A stretch of DNA of 64,000 nucleotides from Psychrobacter aquaticus CMS 56 (GTDB lineage Bacteria > Pseudomonadota > Gammaproteobacteria > Pseudomonadales > Moraxellaceae). A program made the translations under genes and the position numbers. Of the stretch, positions 1 to 8,618 are shown piece after piece. Each line of letters begins with the position of its first letter. The stretch's first letter is position 1. Where the stretch lies: positions 243,928-307,927 of the forward strand of contig NZ_AUSW01000015.1 in the NCBI RefSeq assembly GCF_000471625.1, written 5' to 3'. The notes under the pieces are model-generated. The model did not search any database. It had not been told where the DNA came from and saw only the letters and a program-made list of their open reading frames with translations.

Positions 1-1
1 T

Positions 2-190
2 GAATACTTAGTGGGTGACCAGTTAAGTTTTGCTGATATCGTGCTCTATTTGGGTTTGGATTTTGGCAAAATACTGAAAGTAAATCCTAATGAGCAAGGC
101 AAGAATCTTGCCCGTTTTTATCAAATGATGAATGAGCGTTTTAGTATTCAAAATATGGCAAAAGCCAAGCCTACTAGTGAGGAGGAATAA
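2..190 (+). CDS. Glutathione S-transferase family protein, C-terminal fragment (cut by window start)
   Basis: The reading frame is open from the first bases and ends in TAA at 188-190, giving 62 residues of a C-terminus. It contains YLVGDQLSFADIVLY, which matches the helical-domain signature of glutathione S-transferases (FLVG-D-x-(L/S)-(T/S)-x-ADI). The visible part is only the end of the all-alpha C-terminal domain; the thioredoxin-like glutathione-binding domain lies outside the window. The last residues (about 10) are polar and probably disordered. Which GST class it belongs to, and its substrate, cannot be told from this piece. Confidence 0.75.
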   Translation, partial: EYLVGDQLSFADIVLYLGLDFGKILKVNPNEQGKNLARFYQMMNERFSIQNMAKAKPTSEEE

Positions 191-375
191 AAAAGTAGAT
201 TTTTCGAACATGTAAAAATGCAGTTACTATTAACATATAAAATTAAACACTTTATTACAATAGTAATAAACAGCAGCGCTATAGTGGTCGATTTATTATG
301 CTTCACAAAAGCATATGTAATCACTTTTTTAGAATATGAAAAAAGCGGTAATTTGGAAAAGTGTAACCACAGGGC

Positions 376-1347
376 ATGGCTGTTATGACATTATCTGGTA
401 GAGTGTTGTTCGTTAAATTAGGTATACATTCAAGTATGCTATTAGCCGTGCTTGCGTTAAGCGCTTGCCAAGATTCTTTTTCCTTGAACGAATCCAATCC
501 ACAACAAGAAGTCGCGAACAGTTTTAGTGCTGAAGCAGATAATAGTGCGATTACGTCCGGTACTGATGCTATAGCTGATGAGGTTAGAGCAGATGATATA
601 AGTTCTGAAGAAGCAATGATTAACGCGCTTTCGCGTTATCGTTGGACGCTGAACGCTGTAACGGATGATAAAACTCAGTCATTAAATAAGCTGACGGCAA
701 TTAAAGATCAAGTAACCTTGAGGTTCAATGAGTATCAAGGTGAAAACACCTTAAATTATAGTGTTGGCTGCAATATTATAAGTGCTTTTTATCAATTACA
801 AGAATCGACTTTGACGATTGAAGATAGCATGAGCACCAAAATGTCGTGTGGCGACCTTGATATGGCCGAAAATAGTTTAAGTAAGCTGATGCAAGGTGAC
901 AGTCAGTTGGCGTTAGTGGAAAGTAACGCGTTTAAAGATGATAAGCCAATATTGACGCAAGTGACTAATAATCGTAGCACCTTAATTTGGGAAGGTAGGC
1001 TCACGGCGCAAGCCAAATATAATAGCAAAGGTGAAACGGTATTTTGGGCAGTAAATGCTGAAATGAAACCATGCTTAGATGACAGATCACAGGCGTGTCT
1101 ACAAGTTAAGCCTGTGACTTATGATGATCAAGGTATAAAAGTCAGCGAAGGTGATTGGGCACCATTCACAGGTATGATCGAAGGGTATCAACATGATGAT
1201 AAGCATGAAGAGGTGTTGCGTCTACAGCGTTACCCGTTAGACAACAGTAAAGCGATAGAAGCTGATACCACCGCTGTGTTAGGTGCAGATTATGCGTATG
1301 TATTAGATGCCGTAATCGAAAGCTCAGTGGCAGAAGAGAGACGTTAA
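376..1347 (+). CDS. META and DUF4377 domain lipoprotein
   Basis: The 323-residue product begins with a hydrophobic signal segment ending in LALSAC, a lipobox, so it is probably a lipoprotein anchored through that Cys. After an acidic linker, residues about 90-190 (YRWTLNAVTD through the MSCGD segment) resemble a META/HslJ domain. Residues about 205-300 carry WAVNAEMKPC and ACLQVKP, the Cys-pair pattern of DUF4377, which often follows META domains. META proteins are linked to heat-shock or novobiocin tolerance (HslJ) but have no defined biochemical activity. The start could also be the second ATG at 385, which has better spacing from the AGGG before it. It stands alone and ends at a shared terminator facing ruvC. 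Confidence 0.75.
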   Translation: MAVMTLSGRVLFVKLGIHSSMLLAVLALSACQDSFSLNESNPQQEVANSFSAEADNSAITSGTDAIADEVRADDISSEEAMINALSRYRWTLNAVTDDKTQSLNKLTAIKDQVTLRFNEYQGENTLNYSVGCNIISAFYQLQESTLTIEDSMSTKMSCGDLDMAENSLSKLMQGDSQLALVESNAFKDDKPILTQVTNNRSTLIWEGRLTAQAKYNSKGETVFWAVNAEMKPCLDDRSQACLQVKPVTYDDQGIKVSEGDWAPFTGMIEGYQHDDKHEEVLRLQRYPLDNSKAIEADTTAVLGADYAYVLDAVIESSVAEERR

Positions 1348-1398
1348 AATAGCGTCCGTCACATATGCTCTATCATAGTTAAATAGCAATTCCCCTAA

Positions 1399-1425
1399 AC
1401 ACGCGCAAACAGGCGCGTGTTTTTT
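1399..1425. terminator. Bidirectional terminator between the META lipoprotein gene and ruvC
   Basis: A perfect 8-bp stem, ACACGCGC and GCGCGTGT, with a 6-nt loop is followed by a T run on the plus strand. It sits between two convergent genes and can serve both. Confidence 0.8.
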
Positions 1426-1438
1426 ATGGCTGTTAAAC

Positions 1439-2023
1439 TTAACGCAAATTACCAAGGTCTTCTTCGGTCAAACGCCAACGACCTTTTTTCTTAGAAGCAC
1501 CCCGTCCGCGCATGGCGCTGTTAAGTATCAATTTATTCATTGAGTGGCTTGAGTGGGCATGACAAATGGCGCAGGCAAGACCATCGGCAGCATCTTGTTG
1601 TGGTACAAAATCTAGTGACAATATCCGACAAACCATTTCTTGTACTTGTTCTTTAGCTGCTGCCCCATAACCGCAAACCGCCTGTTTAATCTGGCGAGCG
1701 GTATATTCTGACACCTCTAGATCCAATGCCACCATAGCGGCAATAGCCGCGCCGCGTGCTTGCCCAAGCTTGAGCGCAGAGTCAGGATTTTCTGCCATAA
1801 ATACTTGTTCAATCGCTGTATAAATTGGCTCATCGGCATATTTTAGATGATGCTGAGTGATGCGCGTCAAGCCATTGAAAATACGCTTCAAGCGTTCTGG
1901 CATCTCTTTGGTATCTGTACGAATCGTACCTGCATCGATATAGGTCAGCTTATCACCCGTTTGTTGAACGATGCCATAACCTGTCATACGTGAACCCGGA
2001 TCAATCCCGATAATAATTGCCAT
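1439..2023 (-). CDS. ruvC: Crossover junction endodeoxyribonuclease RuvC
   Basis: RuvC resolves Holliday junctions during recombinational repair, cutting symmetrically as a dimer in partnership with RuvAB. The 194-residue protein has the family start [14 protein letters not shown] with the first catalytic Asp, a TAIEQVFM segment with the catalytic Glu, and QQDAADGLA near residue 140 holding the two last acidic residues. The length is slightly above the usual 170-180 because of a basic C-terminal tail ([12 protein letters not shown]). ruvC lies alone on the minus strand, more than 15 kb from ruvA and ruvB. This differs from the enterobacterial ruvC-ruvAB neighbourhood, so expression is likely independent. 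Confidence 0.96.
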   Translation of the reverse strand: MAIIIGIDPGSRMTGYGIVQQTGDKLTYIDAGTIRTDTKEMPERLKRIFNGLTRITQHHLKYADEPIYTAIEQVFMAENPDSALKLGQARGAAIAAMVALDLEVSEYTARQIKQAVCGYGAAAKEQVQEMVCRILSLDFVPQQDAADGLACAICHAHSSHSMNKLILNSAMRGRGASKKKGRWRLTEEDLGNLR

Positions 2024-2176
2024 AGTATTCCGTCTTGCTTACATTTTGTTTTATGGCTTAAAAGTTAGCCGTAAGTTTGATAGTATAGCAATCAATCCCC
2101 ATATACATCATATGTTAGCCATTTTAATTTGCATGGCACTCAATTTATTGATTTTTATTTTATAGGACGACACTTT

Positions 2177-2797
2177 ATGGGTCAGATAGTTGGTATTGCC
2201 ATTGTTTGGTTTATTATCGAGATGCTGCTGTGGTATTTGCTCGCGCAGTTCATAAGTGGCTGGCTAGTATTTATTTGGTTTATTATCGCTGCTGTCATCG
2301 GTATTTCACTCATACGTAAAGGCATGGCGTCACTCAATCCATTGGCTCAGCAAATGAAAGCTGGCGGTATGATGAATCCTGCGATGCGTCCGCAAGAATC
2401 GACGATGATTAAAAGTGTGGCAATGGCCGCAGCTGGTATTTTATTACTCATTCCTGGCGTGCTTAGCGATTTAATCGCACTATTGGTCGTACTACCGCCA
2501 GTACAAAAGAAACTAAAAGATGTCGCCAATAACTATGTCATGAATAATCAGCAAAAAATGATGGAAATGATGGCTAAGCAGATGGGTGGTGGTCAAAATC
2601 CATTCGGCGGCGCTGGTGGTGTAGGAGGGCAAAATCCATTTGGCGGTGCAGGTGGTATGAATGGACAAAACCCATTTGGGCAGCAGCAACGGAATCCTTT
2701 CGGTGATGTCTTCAAGCAGCATACAACCGTTGATGGCACTGCCAAAAACATCCCTAAAGATGTCAAAAAGATTACCAAGTCTGCTAATGATGAGTAA
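2177..2797 (+). CDS. fxsA: FxsA family membrane protein with Gly/Asn/Pro-rich tail
   Basis: FxsA is a cytoplasmic-membrane protein known in E. coli for relieving phage T7 exclusion by the F plasmid; its native role is unclear. I place the start at the ATG at 2177 (MGQIVGIAIVW), preceded by AGGAC, not at the upstream ATG at 2129. Residues 1-50 form two membrane segments, followed by the conserved RKGMASLNPLAQQM region and another hydrophobic stretch (AAAGILLLIPGVLSDLIALL), the FxsA core. The tail carries repeated NPFGGAGG-type units rich in Gly, Asn and Pro, which is common in the family. A terminator follows directly. Confidence 0.88.
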   Translation: MGQIVGIAIVWFIIEMLLWYLLAQFISGWLVFIWFIIAAVIGISLIRKGMASLNPLAQQMKAGGMMNPAMRPQESTMIKSVAMAAAGILLLIPGVLSDLIALLVVLPPVQKKLKDVANNYVMNNQQKMMEMMAKQMGGGQNPFGGAGGVGGQNPFGGAGGMNGQNPFGQQQRNPFGDVFKQHTTVDGTAKNIPKDVKKITKSANDE

Positions 2798-2833
2798 TTA
2801 TCAGAGAATTGGTTAGTCAAAAATTAGGTATAA

Positions 2834-2872
2834 AAAAAGCCCTTCGCGTCATCGACGAGAGGGGCTTTTTAG
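2834..2872 (+). terminator. Rho-independent terminator after fxsA
   Basis: AAAAAGCCC pairs with GGGCTTTTT around an inner stem (GTC/GAC), followed by a short T run. It lies 37 bp after the fxsA stop codon. Confidence 0.8.
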
Positions 2873-3390
2873 TAGTCGTAATTAATTTTTTATAAATAAT
2901 AAGTTATCAATAACTTTACTGAATATAAATAAAGCAATTACTGACCGAATATAACAACCGAAGTGCCGCCGTAAGATGGTGACCCATGAACCGTGAAGTT
3001 CAGGGCGGATGCGTCACTATCTCGGCAGGTTTCCTGATACACCGCAGGCGGTGCAGGCATACACAATGAGACAGTAGGTACCACATCCTGGTAAAGCATT
3101 ATCGGCTCAGGGAATAAACATCTACTAGCCAACACTTCAGAATACATTTATCTTACCCAATGACTAGAACGATTGCAAGTCTGATTTATGATTGATGCGT
3201 GGTTTTAATAATCAGTATGAATGGTGTTAGGTTTTTACTCTACTTTTCATAAAACAAAGGCATAAGAACAGTTGATTATTCGCTTAAAAGGTGGGTTTTT
3301 CAGCTATTTTAAGATGTGTGTTAATATAGAAGGCTTTCAACATCCTAATAAAGCATTATAAGCGTTCATTCACTTGAGGAGCGGTAATCC
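2873..3390. other. Intergenic region upstream of gpmI with an orphan minus-strand reading frame
   Basis: About 517 bp separate fxsA and gpmI. The part 2938-3147 is clearly richer in GC than its surroundings and has an open minus-strand frame of 69 residues ending SPSYGGTSVVIFGQ. I do not recognise it; it has no convincing ribosome-binding site and may be the relic of a gene end. The part 3150-3390 is AT-rich and should hold the gpmI promoter, but I cannot pick a clear -35/-10 pair. Confidence 0.4.
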
Positions 3391-5049
3391 ATGGCCAATA
3401 ATAAACAACAATCAGCATTTATCGATAATAATCAGGCTCAATCTCATGATAAGCAGGACGGCGAGAAAAATAAAAAAGTGCCGCATGTTCTAATGATACT
3501 AGATGGTTTTGGACATCGGGAAGATGACAAAGACAATGCCATTGCAGCCGCCAATATGCCAAATTTAGATAAAATTTATCAACAATATCCGCATGGACTG
3601 ATATCCGCTTCAGGAGAGGACGTTGGGTTACCAGATGGTCAGTTTGGTAATTCAGAAGTTGGGCACATGAATTTAGGTGCTGGCCGTGTTCTTTATCAAG
3701 ATTCAACTCGTATATCCAGCGAATTGGCCAATCGTGATTTTTATAAAAACGAAGCATTAGTGAACGCCGTAAAAGCAGCTAATGAGCTTGGTGGTAACGT
3801 ACACATTATGGGGCTGCTATCAGATGGTGGCGTGCATTCGCATCAAGACCATATCGAAGCCATGTGTCACTCAGCGTTGGTACATGGTGCCAAAAACGTC
3901 TTTGTTCATTGTTTCTTAGATGGACGAGACACACCGCCTAAATCTGCTGATAAATACATCAATCGTTTGCGCGACTACATCAATAAGCTTAACGCTCATT
4001 ATGAAACTGGTCGAGTACAGATTGCTAGTATTATAGGCCGCTATTATGCGATGGATCGCGATAATCGTTGGGACCGAGTACAAAAAGCTTACGAGTTGAT
4101 AACTGAAGGCAAAGCTGATCGTTTGTCGACACGAGCTGATGGGGCTGTCCAAGCTGCTTATAAAGCGCGTGAGACCGATGAGTTTGTTAGTCCGACGACT
4201 GTAATCGGACGTGATGAGGTACCATATACCGTTGAAGACAATGACGCACTCATTTTTATGAATTTCCGTGCTGACCGTGCTCGTGAGCTTGCCCAAGCGT
4301 TTGTCTTACCAGATCATGAGTTTTCTGGGTTTGCACGTCAAAAACAGCCAAAACTTGCAGCGTTTGTTATGTTGACTAAATATTCGGATATTTTGGCTGA
4401 TAGCCCCAAAACTAGCATTGCTTATTATCCGACATCATTGACTAACACCCTTGGCGAATATTTGCAGAATAAAGGTAAAACTCAGCTGCGTATCGCTGAA
4501 ACTGAAAAATATGCCCATGTGACATTTTTCTTTAGCGGTGGTCGTGAAGCAGAATATGAGGGTGAGACGCGCATTTTAGTGCCATCTCCAGATGTCGCAA
4601 CTTATGATCTACAGCCTGAAATGAGCGCTCCTGAAGTGACTGATAAATTGGTCGCTGCTATTGAGTCAGGCAAATACGATGTGCTGGTGGTAAACTATGC
4701 CAATGGTGATATGGTTGGACATACAGGTATATTTGATGCCGCTGTGCAAGCCGTAGAAGCGTTAGACGTGTGTGTTGGTCGTGTAGAGTCAGCGGTACGA
4801 GCTGCTGGTGGTCATATGCTCATTACAGCCGATCATGGTAATTGTGAGCAGATGCAAGACTATGAAAGTGGGCAGGTACATACTCAGCATACCACTGAAC
4901 ACGTTCCCTTAATTTATATTGGTGAACAAAAACTAAACGTACGCAGTGGCGGTAGATTGAGCGATATCGCTCCGACTATTTTGGCATTGATGAATATTGA
5001 AGCGCCCACTGAAATGACAGGCGAAAGCTTATTGGTGCCAGCACCATAA
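3391..5049 (+). CDS. gpmI: 2,3-bisphosphoglycerate-independent phosphoglycerate mutase
   Basis: GpmI interconverts 3- and 2-phosphoglycerate in lower glycolysis using two Mn ions and a phosphoserine intermediate. The 552-residue protein has [13 protein letters not shown] near residue 35, the nucleophile region [14 protein letters not shown] near residue 90, [36 protein letters not shown] and the C-terminal metal motif [10 protein letters not shown]. It is about 30 residues longer than usual owing to a polar N-terminal leader before [10 protein letters not shown]. The start at 3391 is supported by GAGGAG about 10 nt upstream. It is followed after 33 bp by the S41 protease gene, possibly in one transcript, as in many gammaproteobacteria. 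Confidence 0.97.
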   Translation: MANNKQQSAFIDNNQAQSHDKQDGEKNKKVPHVLMILDGFGHREDDKDNAIAAANMPNLDKIYQQYPHGLISASGEDVGLPDGQFGNSEVGHMNLGAGRVLYQDSTRISSELANRDFYKNEALVNAVKAANELGGNVHIMGLLSDGGVHSHQDHIEAMCHSALVHGAKNVFVHCFLDGRDTPPKSADKYINRLRDYINKLNAHYETGRVQIASIIGRYYAMDRDNRWDRVQKAYELITEGKADRLSTRADGAVQAAYKARETDEFVSPTTVIGRDEVPYTVEDNDALIFMNFRADRARELAQAFVLPDHEFSGFARQKQPKLAAFVMLTKYSDILADSPKTSIAYYPTSLTNTLGEYLQNKGKTQLRIAETEKYAHVTFFFSGGREAEYEGETRILVPSPDVATYDLQPEMSAPEVTDKLVAAIESGKYDVLVVNYANGDMVGHTGIFDAAVQAVEALDVCVGRVESAVRAAGGHMLITADHGNCEQMQDYESGQVHTQHTTEHVPLIYIGEQKLNVRSGGRLSDIAPTILALMNIEAPTEMTGESLLVPAP

Positions 5050-5082
5050 GTCAGCCATAATCTTATCCATCTTACTATTTGA

Positions 5083-6597
5083 ATGAGTTCTCTTATGCCT
5101 CCTATCTATTTTACTCGCTCATCTGTGTCTAAACGATTTGGCAAAAGAGCGATAAAAGTGTCAACAGCGCCTAATTTTTTTAGGTGTGCACTGACGACGC
5201 TAGGTTTCTTTGGGTTGAGTGCGGTTCTTATTCATGCACAAGCAGCAGAAGTATCTACCAATCGTACTAGCGATAGCCCTACGGCAAGTCTCCAACTTAT
5301 CAGTCTAAATGCCGATAACATAGCAGCAAACGATATGGATGGTTTAGCGGACGTTGCTGATATGTTAGATGCGGCAGACGAAGCTGATGACTCAATAGAC
5401 AGCGTTGCAGATGCCAGCGCATTAACTGATGATCCAAGTGAGTTTGATACCAGCATTCCACCTGAGGTCGCTCAAGTCTCATTGAATGCTATCTCTCCAG
5501 AGACCCTCAAAACATTTGTCGCCGTCGTAGATTTGGTTCGCCGTGAATATGTTGATACGGTCAATGATGAAGAGCTGTTCAATAATGCGATGAGCGGTAT
5601 GTTGACCAAGCTTGACAGTCATGCTGAGTTTTTAGATGCGGATGCCTATGAAAACCTGCGCGCTTTTACGGAAGGTGATGTCGGTGATGTCGGTATTAAG
5701 GTCACTTACCAGCCAGAAGCTGGCTATTGGGTGGTCACAGAGGTTATGAATGATTCACCTGCGGACAGAAAAGGCATCGATGTGGGAGATTACCTTCATC
5801 AAGTCGGTGATTTCAAATTAAGTGGAGATGAAGATAGTAATGATATCGAACAACTATTGACAGGCATTGCTGGTACGCAAGTGGATATTGTGACTTCTAC
5901 AGCGGGTCGTCGCAAACATACCACCACTTTACAGCGTAATAATAGCCATCCTCAAATCGTCGAGACAAAGCTTGTTAATGGTATGGCTATTATCAAATTA
6001 CCCGCTTTTCAAAACAACAGTCGCGAAAAGCTCTTAGACGGTTTGATTAATCTCAATGCACCTGTTTCAGGTATTTTGTTGGACATGCGTGATAATCCAG
6101 GGGGCGTATTAACATCGGCGGTGAGCGTCGCCAGTTTATTCATGAGCGATACCGATGTGGTACAAGTACAAGCGCGTCAAAATGAATCACGTATATTGCC
6201 GACTCATGGTGATGCGATACTCAAATCCTTACCTATAGTTGTTCTACAAAATCGTTATTCGGCATCAGCGGCAGAGGTTTTGGCCAGCAGCTTGCAAGCA
6301 CAAAAGCGTGCTCTTATCGTGGGTGAAGTCAGCTACGGTAAGGGGTCTGTGCAGTCGGTTATACCGCTGAACGATGAGCAAGCAGTCAAGCTAACCGTGG
6401 CTCACTATATGACTGCATCAGGTAAAAAAATAGATGGCATTGGTGTAAAACCAAATGTGACTTTATCTGGTAGTGAAAGTACATGGGAGCAGCAGGCGCT
6501 CGATTTACTACAAAAGCGAGCGCTTGATTCGGGCATTCGTTTTGTCCGAAAATCTGTTAAAGAAGATAAGATGATAGACAGCAAGGCGATTAAATAG
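5083..6597 (+). CDS. ctpA: C-terminal processing peptidase, S41 family (CtpA type)
   Basis: S41A peptidases are periplasmic serine proteases that trim or degrade envelope proteins. The 504-residue protein has an N-terminal hydrophobic signal (about residues 30-50, ending in HAQAAE), an acidic Asp/Ala-rich linker, and a PDZ domain (DVGIKVTYQPEAGYWVVTEV, about residues 205-290). The catalytic domain carries the substrate-pocket motif DMRDNPGGVLTSAV, the nucleophile Ser in NRYSASAAEVLASSL, and the Lys in GEVSYGKGSVQS, so the Ser-Lys dyad is intact. It follows gpmI by 33 bp. The exact start is uncertain because no strong ribosome-binding site is visible; MPPIYF (5095) is an alternative. Confidence 0.92.
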   Translation: MSSLMPPIYFTRSSVSKRFGKRAIKVSTAPNFFRCALTTLGFFGLSAVLIHAQAAEVSTNRTSDSPTASLQLISLNADNIAANDMDGLADVADMLDAADEADDSIDSVADASALTDDPSEFDTSIPPEVAQVSLNAISPETLKTFVAVVDLVRREYVDTVNDEELFNNAMSGMLTKLDSHAEFLDADAYENLRAFTEGDVGDVGIKVTYQPEAGYWVVTEVMNDSPADRKGIDVGDYLHQVGDFKLSGDEDSNDIEQLLTGIAGTQVDIVTSTAGRRKHTTTLQRNNSHPQIVETKLVNGMAIIKLPAFQNNSREKLLDGLINLNAPVSGILLDMRDNPGGVLTSAVSVASLFMSDTDVVQVQARQNESRILPTHGDAILKSLPIVVLQNRYSASAAEVLASSLQAQKRALIVGEVSYGKGSVQSVIPLNDEQAVKLTVAHYMTASGKKIDGIGVKPNVTLSGSESTWEQQALDLLQKRALDSGIRFVRKSVKEDKMIDSKAIK

Positions 6598-6612
6598 CAG
6601 CGGCTTAACCGC

Positions 6613-6778
6613 ATAATATCGCGTATCCATCTCATTTTATATTAACGATAGTCAGATCAATATTAAAAATATACAGTAGGACTGGTACAAATTTTTTGTA
6701 GCCTCTGTCTGCGTAGGCACAGCAAGCAAGGAAAATTTGTACCAGTCTCACGTTATAATATCGCGCGTCCATTTCATT
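6613..6778. repeat. Palindromic MITE-like element flanked by imperfect direct repeats
   Basis: A perfect 16-bp inverted repeat (GACTGGTACAAATTTT) occupies 6680-6695 and 6732-6747, with a 36-bp centre containing a further GCCT/AGGC pair. Copies of a 24-bp flank (ATAATATCGCG...) lie at 6613-6636 and 6755-6778 with three mismatches. The arrangement fits a small non-autonomous element or REP-like sequence inserted between two genes with duplication of flanking DNA. It lies between the stop of ctpA and the stop of the convergent pilR, so it may also end transcription. Confidence 0.7.
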
Positions 6779-6815
6779 CGGTATCTGTTATATAAAGAAA
6801 AAGAACCTTTTGATG

Positions 6816-8528
6816 TTACGGTTCAGATTGATCTTCATCGATTTCTAATTTTTTCATACGGTAGCGTAAAGAGCGAAAAGTTGTTCCTAACAATTTAGCT
6901 GCATGAGTTTTATTCCAGCCAGTTTGCTTCAGTGCAGTAATAATTAACTGTCTTTCTTGTTCTTGTAAGTAGTGCTCTAACCCTCGAGATGGCAATTGAC
7001 TGTCGGTTAAATTGCTATGATTTACCTTTTCGTTTGCCAGTTGCTGATTAGCCTTACTCATTTCTGAGCCGTCATGAGAGTTTAGGTTGACTGAATCCTC
7101 TATACTATTGGCTGCTGGTCGCTGTGTCATTGATGGATAATGCTGAATATGGGTGCGATACGGATGTAAGTTAGTCGTTACTTGTTTAGGTTTTTCAGGC
7201 GTTATCTCATTCGTAGTCTGGATAGTAGTTGCTTGACTTTCTATCGATTGAGGGATGATTTGATCCTCTATTTTTTGGTCAGACAGTTGCGCATTATTAA
7301 TGGCGGTCGGTCTATTTTGATCTTTAAAAAGATTAAGTTCATGATTCGCATCATCTTCAATGTCGGGCAGGCCTAAGTGGTTCACGTCGATGATGGACGT
7401 TTCTGCTAAAGTCACAGCGCGCTCCAGTACATTACGTAGCTCACGGACGTTACCAGCGAAGTTATGGTGTTGCAAGCGCTCATAAGCCTCTATAGTTAAG
7501 GATGGCGGCGTTTCTAATTGCCATTCACTAGTAATCGTGGACAAAAAATGCTCAGCCAAAACGGGTATGTCGTCACGGCGCGCATTAAGTGTCGGCAGCT
7601 TTAGTTCAATTACATTGATACGGTAATAAAGATCTTGTCTGAACGTACCATCTTCCACCAACTGATTCAGGTTTTTATGGGTTGCGGATAAGATACGAAT
7701 ATCAACGGAGGTCTCCTTGGTATCACCAATGGCTCTCACCGTTTTTTCTTGGATAGCACGTAGTAATTTAACTTGCATCGCCAAAGGCAAGTCTGCCACT
7801 TCATCTAAAAACAACGTCCCGCCATTGGCCTGTTGAAACAAGCCTTGTTTGTCAGCCACAGCACCAGTAAAGCTGCCTTTTTTATGACCAAAAAACTCTG
7901 ACTCCATTAGCTCCGAGGGTATCGCACCGCAGTTGACTGGCACAAAGCTACCATCTCTACGCGGACTCAAATCATGAATCAGTCTAGAAACCACTTCCTT
8001 ACCCGTACCTGAAGCACCTGATAAAAACACGGGTGCTTGTGATCGTGCCAATTTTAAAATAGTGTTTTTAAGAGGATGCATCACGGCTGAATTACCAATC
8101 AATCGGCTATTCAACAGTTTTTGCTCAGGGGAGCATTCAGGTGTGGTTTTTGCTTCATTGTCTTGATGAACAACCTTTAGGGCATTTTCTACCAGCTGAC
8201 GTAGACGTGGTAATTCAAGTGGTTTATTAACAAAATCGAATGCCCCAAGCTTTAGCGCTTCAATAGCCAAATCCATACTACCATGCGCTGTAATAACAGC
8301 TATTGGAGTATGAGAGCTATTGCTCACTTCTTTTACCAACTCCAATCCTGATCCATCAGGTAGCTTCAAATCAGTTAAGCAAAAGTCATAATCATTTTTT
8401 TGCCAGAATGATCTTGCTTGTGCCAACGTATAAGCCACATCACTTTTTATGCCCATTTTGGTCAAGGTAATTTGCATTAATCGGCATAGATCCACTTCGT
8501 CATCAACGACTAGCGCGGTTGTTGTCAT
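6816..8528 (-). CDS. pilR: Sigma-54-dependent response regulator, PilR type
   Basis: PilR activates type IV pilin transcription from sigma-54 promoters when phosphorylated by PilS. The receiver domain (residues 1-120) has the acidic pocket VVDDE, the phospho-acceptor in DFCLTDLKLPDG (about residue 53) and the Lys of NKPLEL. The AAA+ domain (about 145-385) has Walker A GASGTGKE, the sigma-54 contact loop GSFTGA and GTLFLDEVADLP. The C-terminal Fis-type helix-turn-helix is WNKTHAAKLLGTTFRSLRYR. At 570 residues it is about 120 longer than typical PilR: a Gln/Asn/Thr-rich low-complexity linker (about 400-520) separates the ATPase from the DNA-binding domain. It is the last gene of the cluster with pilS, 90 bp upstream. 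Confidence 0.88.
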   Translation of the reverse strand: MTTTALVVDDEVDLCRLMQITLTKMGIKSDVAYTLAQARSFWQKNDYDFCLTDLKLPDGSGLELVKEVSNSSHTPIAVITAHGSMDLAIEALKLGAFDFVNKPLELPRLRQLVENALKVVHQDNEAKTTPECSPEQKLLNSRLIGNSAVMHPLKNTILKLARSQAPVFLSGASGTGKEVVSRLIHDLSPRRDGSFVPVNCGAIPSELMESEFFGHKKGSFTGAVADKQGLFQQANGGTLFLDEVADLPLAMQVKLLRAIQEKTVRAIGDTKETSVDIRILSATHKNLNQLVEDGTFRQDLYYRINVIELKLPTLNARRDDIPVLAEHFLSTITSEWQLETPPSLTIEAYERLQHHNFAGNVRELRNVLERAVTLAETSIIDVNHLGLPDIEDDANHELNLFKDQNRPTAINNAQLSDQKIEDQIIPQSIESQATTIQTTNEITPEKPKQVTTNLHPYRTHIQHYPSMTQRPAANSIEDSVNLNSHDGSEMSKANQQLANEKVNHSNLTDSQLPSRGLEHYLQEQERQLIITALKQTGWNKTHAAKLLGTTFRSLRYRMKKLEIDEDQSEP

Positions 8529-8618
8529 ACATCATCTCATCGAATTCAATAGCTGTAAAATATCAAAAAATTAGCAGAATTTATTAGTAGAATATTTAAT
8601 TTAGGGTGAACCTGTTAC

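Noticed and set aside
1439..2023. ruvC being apart from ruvAB as an anomaly
   Set aside because: Separated ruv genes are common outside the enterobacteria, so it is not a finding.
2513..2820. Open minus-strand frames opposite fxsA with Pro/Cys-rich sequence
   Set aside because: They mirror the NPFGGAGG repeats of fxsA and have no ribosome-binding site or family match.
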